Positions 16,947 to 24,723 of a stretch of 64,000 nucleotides of DNA are shown piece by piece. The DNA lies in NCBI RefSeq assembly GCF_038069945.1, contig NZ_JBBPEV010000007.1, forward strand, positions 29,415 to 93,414, read 5' to 3'. This DNA comes from Aquabacterium sp. A3. Lineage in GTDB: Bacteria; Pseudomonadota; Gammaproteobacteria; Burkholderiales; Burkholderiaceae_C. The translations under genes were made by a program, and so were the position numbers. The notes beneath the pieces were generated by a model. It made no database searches and had not been told where the DNA came from. It worked only from the letters and a program-made list of their open reading frames with translations. How positions within the stretch are numbered: position 1 is the stretch's first letter; every line of letters begins with the position of its first letter.

Positions 16947-17735
16947 ATGAAATACCCCGGACGGGTCATCAAACAAGGCGAACGCGACGCCCGCATTGTC
17001 AAGGCATTGAAGACGGCGCTGAACAAGGCGCTGGTGCTGCGCGGTGACGAGGCCTTGCAGCTCGACCCCGACAACCCGCATTTCGGGCCCTCGATGAAGC
17101 GGGCGGTCAAGCTGTTCCAGGCCCGCCATCTGGACGACCAGGGCCTGCCGCTGAAGATCGATGGCGAGGTGGGCTCGCTGACCTGGTCGGCCCTGTTCGG
17201 GGCCGAGCGCGTGCCCCAGGCCGAGGTGGTGAAGAACCCGTTCATCGCCGCCGTGCTGGCCCAGGCGGCCTCGCAGGTGGGCGTGATGGAGGTGCCGCGC
17301 AACAGCAACCGGGGCCCCGAGGTGGACGCTTACCTCAAGCGCACCGGGGTGCCCGTGGGCCTGGCCTGGTGCTGTGCCTTCACCTACTGGTGTTTTGACG
17401 AGGCCGCGCTGGCCGCAGGGCGCCCCAACCCCATGGTGAAGACGGCCGGTTGCCTGGCCCACTGGAACAAGGCGCCCGCACGGGGCGCGCGCCGCATCAG
17501 CGTGCGCGAGGCCACCGACAACCCGGCGCTGGTGCAGCCGGGCATGGTCTTCATCATGGACTTTGGGGGCGGCAAGGGGCACACGGGCTTTGTCGAGCGG
17601 GTGGAAGGCGGCTACGTGCACACCATCGAGGGCAACACCGATGCCTCTCAAACCCGCGAGGGCGGTGGTGTGTACCGCCTTCAGCGCAAGCTGGGCAGCA
17701 TCAACCGGGGCTTCATCGATTACGCCGGGGTGTGA
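16947..17735 (+). CDS. Peptidoglycan-binding / CHAP-domain cell-wall hydrolase-like protein
   Basis: A 262-residue protein that starts at MKYPGRVIKQGER after an AAAGGA site. Residues about 15-95 look like a peptidoglycan-binding domain (FGPSMKRAVKLFQARHLDDQ, IDGEVGSLTWSALFG). Residues about 115-262 resemble a CHAP amidase/endopeptidase domain with a candidate nucleophile Cys in GLAWCCAFTYW and the His of GHTGFVE. No signal peptide is visible. Phage-type endolysins and type VI secretion or housekeeping amidases share this order of domains, but no phage genes are nearby. The 3' end overlaps the convergent TetR gene by 16 bp. Confidence 0.78.
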   Translation: MKYPGRVIKQGERDARIVKALKTALNKALVLRGDEALQLDPDNPHFGPSMKRAVKLFQARHLDDQGLPLKIDGEVGSLTWSALFGAERVPQAEVVKNPFIAAVLAQAASQVGVMEVPRNSNRGPEVDAYLKRTGVPVGLAWCCAFTYWCFDEAALAAGRPNPMVKTAGCLAHWNKAPARGARRISVREATDNPALVQPGMVFIMDFGGGKGHTGFVERVEGGYVHTIEGNTDASQTREGGGVYRLQRKLGSINRGFIDYAGV

Positions 17736-18346
17736 GCGCTGGCGGGCGGGCCCATCACCAGGGTGGCGAAGGTCTGGGTCACCTCGTCGAGCAGGGTGTC
17801 GCGCAGGGGGCCCATGGGGCATTCCTGGCCCAGTGAGCCGTCCAGCAGCAGGCTGGCCATGCCGTGCACATGGGCCCAGTACACCATGCACAGGGCCGGG
17901 CTGGCCTGCGCGCCATGCACCATCGACACCAGCTCGATCAGGGTGGCCTGGGCGGCTTGCCCGGCGGCCTGCACGGCCGGAAAGCGCGCGGGGTCGCAGG
18001 TTTCGGGCCTGAACATCACGCGAAACACACCCGGGTTGCGCAGCGCAAAGTCGATGTAGGCGCGCCCCGAGGCGATCACGGCGCCGCGCAGGTCGTGCGC
18101 CGCCAGGGTGTTGGCCTGGGCCAGGTCGCGCCCCAGCTCGTGAAAGCCTTCGGCCACCAGCTCGGCCAGGATGGATTCGCGGTCGCCAAAGTGGTGGTAG
18201 GGCGCCTGGTGCGTGACGCCCGCGCGGCGCGCCACCTCGCGCATGCTCAGGCCGCTGACGCCCGCGTCATTGAGCAGCGCGCGGGCCGTGTGCAGGATCT
18301 CTTGCCGCAGGTCGCGGCCTGGGGTGGCGCGGGTGGAGGTTGCCAT
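17720..18346 (-). CDS. TetR/AcrR family transcriptional regulator
   Basis: A TetR repressor of 208 residues from MATSTRATPGRD; an ATG six codons upstream at 18364 is also possible. The N-terminal HTH is clear: ILHTARALLNDAGVSGLSMR, VARRAGVTHQAPYHHFGDRE. The C-terminal half fits the WHG-type (TetR_C_33) ligand domain, with NPGVFRVMFRPE and VYWAHVHGMASLLLDG. It diverges from a quinone-reductase gene, and two copies of the palindrome GACAGTGTC stand between them, so it probably represses both itself and the reductase. The inducer may be a quinone or other electrophile, by analogy with similar pairs. Confidence 0.9.
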   Translation of the reverse strand: MATSTRATPGRDLRQEILHTARALLNDAGVSGLSMREVARRAGVTHQAPYHHFGDRESILAELVAEGFHELGRDLAQANTLAAHDLRGAVIASGRAYIDFALRNPGVFRVMFRPETCDPARFPAVQAAGQAAQATLIELVSMVHGAQASPALCMVYWAHVHGMASLLLDGSLGQECPMGPLRDTLLDEVTQTFATLVMGPPASAHTPA

Positions 18347-18372
18347 GGCGTCATCATGCGGCATGCCAGCCA

Positions 18373-18431
18373 CTTGACAGTGTCTAGTGTTGAACTTTAG
18401 CATGGCGCCATTGCTGCTAGACAGTGTCAAG
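18373..18431. promoter_or_regulatory. Paired palindromic operator between TetR and quinone reductase genes
   Basis: CTTGACAGTGTCTAG at 18373-18387 and CTAGACAGTGTCAAG at 18417-18431 are mirror images except for the central base, and each contains the odd-length palindrome GACA-g-TGTC. The left copy starts with TTGACA, which with TAGCAT at 18398 forms a possible promoter for the rightward gene, so repressor binding would block the polymerase. Confidence 0.65.
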
Positions 18432-18446
18432 TCATCGAGGCCATCC

Positions 18447-19025
18447 ATGCCGAAACAGATCCTGGTGGTGCTGGGCCACCCCCGAGTCGACAGCCTGTGC
18501 GGGGCCCTGGCCCAGCACTACATTGATGGCGCCCGCGCGGCCGGGCACGAGGTGCGGGTGCTGCGCCTGGCCGAGCTGCGCTTCGACCCCATCCTGCATG
18601 GCGGCTACCAGGGCAGCCAGCCGCTGGAGCCCGATCTGGCGGCGGCCCGCGAGGCCATCACCGCCGCCCAGCATCTGGTGTGGGTGTACCCGCTGTGGTG
18701 GGGCGGCATGCCGGCCTTGGTGAAGGGCTTCATCGACCGGGTGTTTTTGCCGGGCTTTGCCTTCAAGTACCGCCAGGGCAGCCCCTTGTGGGATCGCCTG
18801 CTGACCGGCCGCAGCGCCGAGCTGCTGGTGACCATGGATTCGCCCCCGTGGTACTTCCGGCTGGTGAACCGCATGCCCGGCCACCACCAGATGCGCAAGA
18901 CCATTTTGCAGTTCAGTGGCATCACGCCGGTGCGCATCCACAGTTTTGGTTCGGTCAAGGGCTCGACGCCCGAGCGGCGCCAGGCCTGGCTGCAAAAAGC
19001 CCTGGCCCTGGGGCGTGCCGCCTGA
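18447..19025 (+). CDS. NAD(P)H dehydrogenase (quinone), flavodoxin-like fold
   Basis: A 192-residue protein of the NQO1/MdaB/KefF-like family (PF02525). It starts at MPKQILVVLGHPRVDS with GAGG upstream. The first strand and the phosphate-binding loop (VVLGHPRVDSLCGALA), the VWVYPLWWGGMPALVKGFID segment and FLPGFAFKYRQG are typical FMN/FAD-contact regions. Such enzymes reduce quinones by two electrons in the cytoplasm. The gene stands divergently from a TetR repressor with a twin palindromic operator, a standard inducible detoxification unit. Confidence 0.9.
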   Translation: MPKQILVVLGHPRVDSLCGALAQHYIDGARAAGHEVRVLRLAELRFDPILHGGYQGSQPLEPDLAAAREAITAAQHLVWVYPLWWGGMPALVKGFIDRVFLPGFAFKYRQGSPLWDRLLTGRSAELLVTMDSPPWYFRLVNRMPGHHQMRKTILQFSGITPVRIHSFGSVKGSTPERRQAWLQKALALGRAA

Positions 19026-19069
19026 GCTTGTTAAGCTGGGGTCTGGATCGCTTTCAGCCGGAGCCCCTG

Positions 19070-19987
19070 ATGCCTGACGCCCCCCACGATGCCCCTGAGG
19101 CCACCGCCTACACCCCGCCCAAGGTCTGGACCTGGAAGCAGGGCAACGGCGGCCAGTTTGCCAACATCAACCGGCCCGTCGCCGGGGCCACGCACGAGGC
19201 TGAGTTGCCCGTGGGGCGCCACCCCTTGCAGCTGTACTCGCTGGGCACGCCCAATGGCGTGAAGGTGACGGTGATGCTCGAAGAGCTGCTGGCCGCCGGT
19301 CACACGGGGGCCGAGTACGACGCCTGGCTCATCCCCATCAACACGGGCGCCCAGTTTGGCAGCGGCTTTGTGGCGGTGAACCCCAACAGCAAGATCCCGG
19401 CGCTGCTGGACCGCAGCCCCGTGGCGCAGGGGGGCGAGCCGATCCGCGTGTTCGAGTCGGGCGCCATCCTGATGCACCTGGCCGAGAAGTTCGGGGCCTT
19501 TTTGCCCACCGCGCCAGCGGCGCGGGCCGAGTGCCTGTCGTGGTTGTTCTGGCAGATGGGCAGCGCGCCGTTTCTGGGCGGGGGCTTTGGGCACTTTTAT
19601 GCCTACGCGCCGGTCAAGATCGAATACGCGATCGACCGCTACGCCATGGAGGTCAAGCGCCAGCTGGACGTGTTGAACCGCCTGCTGGCCGAGCGCCGCT
19701 ACCTGATCGGCGACGACTACACCATCGCCGACATGGCCGTGTGGCCCTGGTACGGTGCCCTGGTGAAGGGCCAGTTGTACGAGGCCGGCGAGTTCTTGCA
19801 GGTGCACGAGTACACCCATGTGCAGCGCTGGGCCGATGAGATCGCGCAGCGCCCGGCCGCGCGCCGAGGCCGCATGGTCAACCGTGTCTGGGGTGAGCCG
19901 TCCAGTCAGCTTCATGAGCGTCATGAGGCCAGCGATTTTGAGACGAAGACCCAGGATCGCCTGGCGCCGCAGACGCCGGCTGTTTGA
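19070..19987 (+). CDS. yghU: Glutathione S-transferase YghU-like
   Basis: A 305-residue GST closely resembling E. coli YghU (288 residues), a Nu-class enzyme with disulfide-bond oxidoreductase activity towards small disulfides and peroxides. Family marks include the N-terminal extension with FANINRPVAG, HPLQLYSLGTPNGVKVTVML, the glutathione site FVAVNPNSKIPALLDRS followed by VFESGAILMHLAEKFG, and YLIGDDYTIADMAVWPWYG in the helical domain. The start MPDAPHDAPEAT is chosen because the upstream open frame lies inside the quinone reductase gene. The C-terminal tail is longer than usual and overlaps a convergent small membrane-protein gene. Confidence 0.88.
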   Translation: MPDAPHDAPEATAYTPPKVWTWKQGNGGQFANINRPVAGATHEAELPVGRHPLQLYSLGTPNGVKVTVMLEELLAAGHTGAEYDAWLIPINTGAQFGSGFVAVNPNSKIPALLDRSPVAQGGEPIRVFESGAILMHLAEKFGAFLPTAPAARAECLSWLFWQMGSAPFLGGGFGHFYAYAPVKIEYAIDRYAMEVKRQLDVLNRLLAERRYLIGDDYTIADMAVWPWYGALVKGQLYEAGEFLQVHEYTHVQRWADEIAQRPAARRGRMVNRVWGEPSSQLHERHEASDFETKTQDRLAPQTPAV

Positions 19988-20180
19988 GGCCCGCGTGGCC
20001 GGACCACCACCACAGCGCCAGGGGCAGCACCATGGGCGCGCTCAGCGCCACCACGCTGCCCAGCAGCGGCCCCACCAGGGGCAGCGGGGTGAGCAGGGTC
20101 TGGCCCAGCCAGCCCACGCCAAAACCGGCCAGAAAGGCCAGCAGCAGTCTCACTTCCAGTGGTTCAAGATGACGATGCAT
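19878..20180 (-). CDS. Small putative membrane protein
   Basis: A 100-residue frame from MHRHLEPLEVRL with two hydrophobic stretches, LLLAFLAGFGVGWLGQTLL and LLGSVVALSAPMVLPLALWWW, likely two inner-membrane helices. The tail after them is polar and overlaps the 3' end of yghU by 110 bp on the other strand, so the true stop or even the gene is less certain. I do not recognise the family. It follows the HDOD gene in the same direction after a 129-bp gap and may be a separate unit. Confidence 0.45.
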   Translation of the reverse strand: MHRHLEPLEVRLLLAFLAGFGVGWLGQTLLTPLPLVGPLLGSVVALSAPMVLPLALWWWSGHAGLKQPASAAPGDPGSSSQNRWPHDAHEADWTAHPRHG

Positions 20181-20309
20181 GGCCGCACCCCCACACGAAA
20201 CAGGCGGCGCACGCCACCGCCGGTGGCTGTCTGTGACTGCTGACAGCGCTTTGATTTCGACAGGATCTGGCGGGCTTGTCAAGCCATTGGGATCGGTGGA
20301 ACCAGGGTT

Positions 20310-21797
20310 TCAGTGCACGGCGTCGGCCGCCCACAGCACGGCCTCGTCGCGCCAGCGCGCAAAGTCGCCCGGGGGCAGGCCCTGGGCCTGGGCGATGCGC
20401 AGCAGGCGGTCGGCATCGCAGCGCTCCATGGCCAGCGCCAGCAGCATCCACGGGGCGTGAGGGCCCTGGCTGTGCAGCAGCACATCGGCCACGGCCTGGG
20501 GCACGGCCATGCGCTGCAGCAGGTCGTTCAGGGGTAGGCCCAGCAGGCGGTCCACGAACGACAGCAAGCCCACCAGAAAGAGCTCATCGGCCTGGCCAGG
20601 CTGGCCGGGGCTGCTGTGCGCACGCCCCAGCTGCTCCATGAACCGCGCCCGCGTGAGGGCCATCTCCAGCAGGGCCAGGTCGTGGGGGCGTTCGCGCCCG
20701 CCGGCAAACAGCGACACCGACAACCAGCGGTACAGCGCATCGCGCCCCAGCACGGTCATGGCCTGGTCCAGGCTGCTCAGGGGCTGGCTCAGGCCAAAGG
20801 CCGGGCTGTTGACCATGGACAGCAGTTGCACGGCGATGCCCGGATCACGTTTGGCCAGCTCGGCCAGCGCGGCGTTGTCGGCGCCCTGGCGCACGGCCTG
20901 CAGCATGTCCATCAACACCAGGCGGCCCGGGGACACGGGCTCCTGCGCCCCGTGTTCGTCCAGCGTGGTGAGGAACGGGCCCATGACGAGGTGGGCGCCC
21001 TGGGCCACGCACAGGCGCTGCTCTGCCCAGGTGCCCACGTCTTCGACAAGGACCTGCAGGTGGGGCTGGGTGCGGCGCAGGTGCTGCAGGCGCTGCTCGA
21101 TCAGCTGCAGCGGGTCTTGCCGCAGCGACAGCACGATGTGGGTGAGCGCGGGGCTGAGCACCGACGGCTCCGGGGTGGCGCCCGTCCAGCGCAGGGCCAC
21201 ACCGGCGCCCCGTTGGCGCAGGGCCGGGGCGTGCGGGGCGTCAGCGGCCGCCAGTTGCACCACGGTGTGCTGCTGCACCAGGCCGCGCCAATCGCTGTCT
21301 TGCCACGGGTGCGGCCAGCCGCCTTGCAGGTCGATGAGCACCCAGCGGCGCTCGGCCTGGCGTTGCACCTGGCTGGCCATCAAGGCCTGCAGCAGGCCGG
21401 CATGGCCCTGGCCCGAGGTGGGCGCACCCACGCGGTGACCGGCCAGGCGACCGCGGTGGTCCAGCATTTCTTCGCGCAGCAACAAGGTGCTGCCGAACTG
21501 GCCGGGTGCGGGGCCGCTGGTCGCGGGCTGGCGGGGCGCAGGTTTGCTGGGCGCGCTGTCCCTGGCGGGCACGCGCACGCGGGCATCCACCGGCAGCTTG
21601 CGGTGGGGTTGCAGCACCCCCAGCAGCGACAACAGAAACTTCAGCACGCGACTCCCTTGTGGGGTGCGGTTCACCGCCCCTTGGCCACTGGAGTCGGCCG
21701 TGGGCGTGTCCTGCTTCAATCGCGGCAGCGGCTTGAGCGCCAATTGCGGCAGTACTTCGCACATCTGCCGGCGGATGGCGCCTGCCGCTGGGCTCAC
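20310..21797 (-). CDS. HDOD-domain signalling protein with degenerate EAL-like N-terminal half
   Basis: A 495-residue protein. Residues about 290-490 form an HDOD domain: VLMDMLQAVRQGADNAALAE, KRDPGIAVQLLSMVNSPAFG and QAMTVLGRDALYRWLSVSLF are its usual landmarks. Residues about 105-280 fit the YuxH-type EAL position (LLREEMLDHRGRLAGHRV, GPFLTTLDEH) but lack an EAL motif and metal ligands, so cyclic di-GMP hydrolysis is unlikely. HDOD proteins act as signalling scaffolds. The GTG start overlaps the globin stop as GTGA, so it is probably translated by coupling to the upstream globin. It is the last gene of the NsrR-adjacent run. Confidence 0.82.
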   Translation of the reverse strand: MSPAAGAIRRQMCEVLPQLALKPLPRLKQDTPTADSSGQGAVNRTPQGSRVLKFLLSLLGVLQPHRKLPVDARVRVPARDSAPSKPAPRQPATSGPAPGQFGSTLLLREEMLDHRGRLAGHRVGAPTSGQGHAGLLQALMASQVQRQAERRWVLIDLQGGWPHPWQDSDWRGLVQQHTVVQLAAADAPHAPALRQRGAGVALRWTGATPEPSVLSPALTHIVLSLRQDPLQLIEQRLQHLRRTQPHLQVLVEDVGTWAEQRLCVAQGAHLVMGPFLTTLDEHGAQEPVSPGRLVLMDMLQAVRQGADNAALAELAKRDPGIAVQLLSMVNSPAFGLSQPLSSLDQAMTVLGRDALYRWLSVSLFAGGRERPHDLALLEMALTRARFMEQLGRAHSSPGQPGQADELFLVGLLSFVDRLLGLPLNDLLQRMAVPQAVADVLLHSQGPHAPWMLLALAMERCDADRLLRIAQAQGLPPGDFARWRDEAVLWAADAVH

Positions 21798-22204
21798 ACG
21801 GTGGCGGCCGCATCCTTCATCACGGTCGACAGCACGGTGTAGGCCTCGGTCCAGGCCGCCTCCGTGTCCGCTGTGAAGGCATCACCCAGGCCCGCCCCCA
21901 GGGTCCACAACAAGGCCGCGCCGACGGTGCCGTAGTGCGCGTCCTTCACGCCGTAGGCCACGTGCCGCTTGCCCAGGTCCTGCACGGCGGGCACCAGGCT
22001 GTCGAGCTTTTCCAGGTTGGTCACGACGGTGTTGAGCATCATCATCAGCTTGCGCCCCTGCTCTTTGATGTCGCCCTTGAACAGGGGCTTGAGCGCAGGG
22101 TCCAGCTCGAAGAGCTTGCCGTAAAACAGCTCGGCGGCCTTCTCGCGGATGGGGACAACCTTTTGCCAGGAGGTCTGGATCAGGGCAACTTGTTCGGGGG
22201 TCAT
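21794..22204 (-). CDS. Single-domain bacterial globin (Vgb-like)
   Basis: A 136-residue globin without the flavin reductase module of Hmp. It begins MTPEQVALIQTSWQKVVPI; the CD region is LDPALKPLFKGDIKEQGRK and the F helix with the proximal His reads LGKRHVAYGVKDAHYG. Such globins bind oxygen and nitric oxide; with a reductase they convert NO to nitrate. The gene lies downstream of cytochrome genes in a run that starts at the NsrR-side promoter, and its stop overlaps the start of the HDOD gene. A role in NO scavenging or delivery to the linked electron chain is the most reasonable inference. Confidence 0.92.
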   Translation of the reverse strand: MTPEQVALIQTSWQKVVPIREKAAELFYGKLFELDPALKPLFKGDIKEQGRKLMMMLNTVVTNLEKLDSLVPAVQDLGKRHVAYGVKDAHYGTVGAALLWTLGAGLGDAFTADTEAAWTEAYTVLSTVMKDAAATV

Positions 22205-22239
22205 GGGGTGCTCTCCTTGAGCGGTGGGATGGGTGAAGG

Positions 22240-22596
22240 TCAGGGCTGGCCGCCTGCGACGGCCAGCATGTAGTCGAGTGCCATGGCGACCTCGGCGTCG
22301 CTGAGCTGGTCGTTGCCCCCGCGCGGCGGCATCATGCTGCCGTCGGGGCCAAAAAAGCCTTTCAGCGCATGACGCAGCAAGGTGTCGCGGCCCTTGGCCA
22401 GGCGGGGGGCCCAGGCCTGGCGGTCCAGCACGGGCGGGGCGCCGGCCAGGCCGTCGCCGTGGCAGCCCACGCAGGTGCCCATCCACACCGATCGCTGGGC
22501 TTCGAGCCCCGCGATGACGGGAAACTCTTCGGCGTGGACGGCACCGCTCAGGGCCATGAGCGCGGTCAGCCAGGCGGCGATGCGGGCGCGGCGCAT
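22240..22596 (-). CDS. Small periplasmic class I cytochrome c
   Basis: A 118-residue precursor starting MRRARIAAWLTALMALSG with a signal peptide ending near VHAEE. The mature part has one haem-c site, CVGCHGDGLAGAPPVLD, and a distal segment GSMMPPRGGNDQLSDAEVA that supplies the Met ligand, as in cytochrome c5/c551-type domains. It follows the DUF3365 gene by one base and precedes the globin by 35 bp, all in one direction. It most likely shuttles electrons between the multihaem cytochrome and a terminal acceptor in the periplasm. Confidence 0.9.
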   Translation of the reverse strand: MRRARIAAWLTALMALSGAVHAEEFPVIAGLEAQRSVWMGTCVGCHGDGLAGAPPVLDRQAWAPRLAKGRDTLLRHALKGFFGPDGSMMPPRGGNDQLSDAEVAMALDYMLAVAGGQP

Positions 22597-22597
22597 G

Positions 22598-23167
22598 TCA
22601 TTGCACCGGCACACGGATGACGACGCCACCCATGGTCTGGCCGATCTTGAAGTCGTTGCGCGGCGAGTCCTTGTGGTCGTTGTGGCAGGTGATGCAGGCC
22701 GGGGCCACGGCGCGGTCGGCGTACACGGCGGTGAAGTACTTCTTGCCGCCCAGCACTTCTTCCTTGTAGTAGGCCTTGGTGGGGTTGTCGGCCACGTACT
22801 GCAGGCCTTCTTTTTCAGCGGGGGTGCGGGGTGCGTTCTGTTTGTTGATGGGCCACAGCGACTGCAGCGAGTAGCTGAAGCTCTTGTTGGTCTTGGCCAC
22901 TTCTTCAGCACCGAAGCGGAACATCTGTGCGGGCAGCACCAGGGCCTTGTCGTCCTTCCAGTGCTCGCTGGCCTTGATGATCTTTTCTTCGTTTTGCAGG
23001 CGGTTGACGATGAGCTTGGTGTAGACCGTGCGGTCGGCCGACATGACGGCGTGCAGCGCGTCGGTCATCATCTGCGGGGTGATGCCCTGGGCCAGCGCCG
23101 GCGTGGCGCAGGCCATGGCCGTGGCGGCCATCAGCGTGTGGGGGATGAAGCGGAATCGACGGGACAT
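22598..23167 (-). CDS. DUF3365 (Tll0287-like) haem c protein
   Basis: A 189-residue exported protein. The signal peptide is HTLMAATAMACATPALA. The mature protein resembles the DUF3365/Tll0287-like haem domain, a PAS-like fold: LIVNRLQNEEKIIKASEHW, LPAQMFRFGAEEV, SLWPINKQNAPRTPAEKEGL, and a single haem site CITCHNDHKDSPRNDFKIGQ near the C-terminus, followed by MGGVVIRVPV. Related domains occur as sensory modules of histidine kinases and as free periplasmic proteins. Here it lies between the 11-haem cytochrome and a small cytochrome c. It could be an NO or redox-sensing haem protein or a catalytic partner; the sequence does not decide. Confidence 0.85.
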   Translation of the reverse strand: MSRRFRFIPHTLMAATAMACATPALAQGITPQMMTDALHAVMSADRTVYTKLIVNRLQNEEKIIKASEHWKDDKALVLPAQMFRFGAEEVAKTNKSFSYSLQSLWPINKQNAPRTPAEKEGLQYVADNPTKAYYKEEVLGGKKYFTAVYADRAVAPACITCHNDHKDSPRNDFKIGQTMGGVVIRVPVQ

Positions 23168-23210
23168 GGCAAGCTCCTGGTGAGGGTGGGAAGGGACGGG
23201 GGGAGAGAAC

Positions 23211-24713
23211 TCATGGGGCGTTGGGCTGCTCCGCAGCGCGTCGCTCGCGGAAGGCGATGTCCTTGTCCACCGCCATCTGGATGCTCTTGTGCACGGCCGC
23301 GGGCTGGCCTGTGAAGTTGCGGGCCACCAGGGCCGGGTCGGACAGCGCGTCCAGGCTGAAGCCCAGGCCGTGGCAGCTCATGCACACGGGGCGGGCCATC
23401 TTGCTGAAGGGTCGCATGGTGGCGCTCTGGTTGTGCTGCACGCCGATGCGGCTGCTGAACTCGCCTTCGAAGCGCTCGCGGGGCATGTGGCAGGTGGCGC
23501 AGGTCACGCCCGAGCCGGCGGGCAGCTCGCCGGCCAGCTCTTTGCGCATCAGGGCAAAGTGAGGCGAGTCTTTGAACGATCGGGTGTGCTGGTCGTTGTG
23601 GCAGGTCATGCAGGCGTCCACCGATGCCTTGATGCCGGTGTTGAACTCGTGAGAGCCATGGCAGCTCACGCAGCTGAGGGCCTGGTGGCCGGCCGAGGCC
23701 TTCATGGGCAGGCGCGCATCGCCCACCCGCATGGCGTCCAGACCCACCAGCTGGCGCATGCCGTGCAGCCCCTGGGTGAAGCCCTTGACCTCATCGGCGT
23801 GGCAGGCCACACAGGCTTGCGGCATGCTGGGCTTGCGAATCCAGTGCTGGCTGTCGGCGCTCCAGCGGGCCAGGGCCTGGGCGTCCAGCTGCCCTTCGGG
23901 GGGCGGTGCCAGGTGGCAGGCACTGCAGTTGACGCCGGCACGGGCGTGTGAGGTGTCCAGTGCGCCAGCGTGCGCCTTGGCCAGCGCGCCTTGTGCCCAG
24001 TCGGTGGGGGCGTCGGCCTGGGTGGGGCTCAGCGGTTCGAACGGAAAACGCTCTGCCGGGTAGCTGCTCAGGCCTTGCAAGGCCTCGACGAGGTTGTCCA
24101 GCCCGGGCACGGCCGCCGTGGCCTTGATGGCAGGGTCGCTGGCGTGCTTGAGCAGAAAGTCTTCGTACAGGGCGCGGTTGTCGTGGTAGTTGTGGCAGTC
24201 GGTGCAGCCCTCGAAGTCGAAGTCCTTGTGGCTGGGCGGCATCTCTTCAGGCCCGGCGTGGCAGTGAAAGCAGAAGTCCTTGGGTTGCGTCACGCCCATG
24301 GCCAGCGTCATCTGCGGCTTGTGCTCGGCGTGGCAGGTGATGCACTGCAGGGCGTCGATCTTGTCGAGTCGAAAGGCGTTGCGGGGGTCTTCGAACTTGC
24401 GTGCCGGGTGTTTGTCGTTGGCTTCTTCAAGGGCCTTGCCATGGCAGTTGATGCAGGCGTTTTGCAGCACCGGCCCCTGCCCGAAGGCATCGCCGTGGCA
24501 GCTGGCGCAGGCCATCTCGATCTGGTGGTGGGCGTGTGTGGTCTGCCCGGGCAGCAGCGCCACCCGCAGGGGCATGGCCAGGGGCTCGTCGGCGCGCTGG
24601 TGCGTGCTCAGGGCCCAGGCCGCGTAAGCGCCCAGGCCGGCCATGAGGGCCAGCCACAGCCACCACAGGCGGTGGCGTCGGCGGGCGGGGTCGGAAGGGG
24701 TGGGCGTGCTCAT
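23211..24713 (-). CDS. Membrane-anchored 11-haem cytochrome c
   Basis: A 500-residue multihaem cytochrome. One N-terminal helix (WWLWLALMAGLGAYAAWAL) after a basic RRRHR start anchors it, with the rest in the periplasm. I count eleven CxxCH sites: CASCH, CINCH, CITCH, CFHCH, CTDCH, CSACH, CVACH, CVSCH, CMTCH, CATCH, CMSCH. The first five lie in the N-terminal 170 residues, then a linker, then six, suggesting two haem modules as in NrfB/c3-like and octahaem reductase families. It follows the flavoprotein gene by 10 bp. It would accept electrons from that membrane flavoprotein; it may itself reduce nitrite, hydroxylamine or NO, or only relay electrons. Confidence 0.9.
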   Translation of the reverse strand: MSTPTPSDPARRRHRLWWLWLALMAGLGAYAAWALSTHQRADEPLAMPLRVALLPGQTTHAHHQIEMACASCHGDAFGQGPVLQNACINCHGKALEEANDKHPARKFEDPRNAFRLDKIDALQCITCHAEHKPQMTLAMGVTQPKDFCFHCHAGPEEMPPSHKDFDFEGCTDCHNYHDNRALYEDFLLKHASDPAIKATAAVPGLDNLVEALQGLSSYPAERFPFEPLSPTQADAPTDWAQGALAKAHAGALDTSHARAGVNCSACHLAPPPEGQLDAQALARWSADSQHWIRKPSMPQACVACHADEVKGFTQGLHGMRQLVGLDAMRVGDARLPMKASAGHQALSCVSCHGSHEFNTGIKASVDACMTCHNDQHTRSFKDSPHFALMRKELAGELPAGSGVTCATCHMPRERFEGEFSSRIGVQHNQSATMRPFSKMARPVCMSCHGLGFSLDALSDPALVARNFTGQPAAVHKSIQMAVDKDIAFRERRAAEQPNAP

Positions 24714-24723
24714 GGCGGGGGGC

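Noticed and set aside
15873..17891. Long upstream extension of the methyltransferase frame to 17891
   Set aside because: The extension runs antisense through the CHAP-domain gene and has no methyltransferase or PUA/THUMP character; the GTG at 16850 gives a normal N-terminus.
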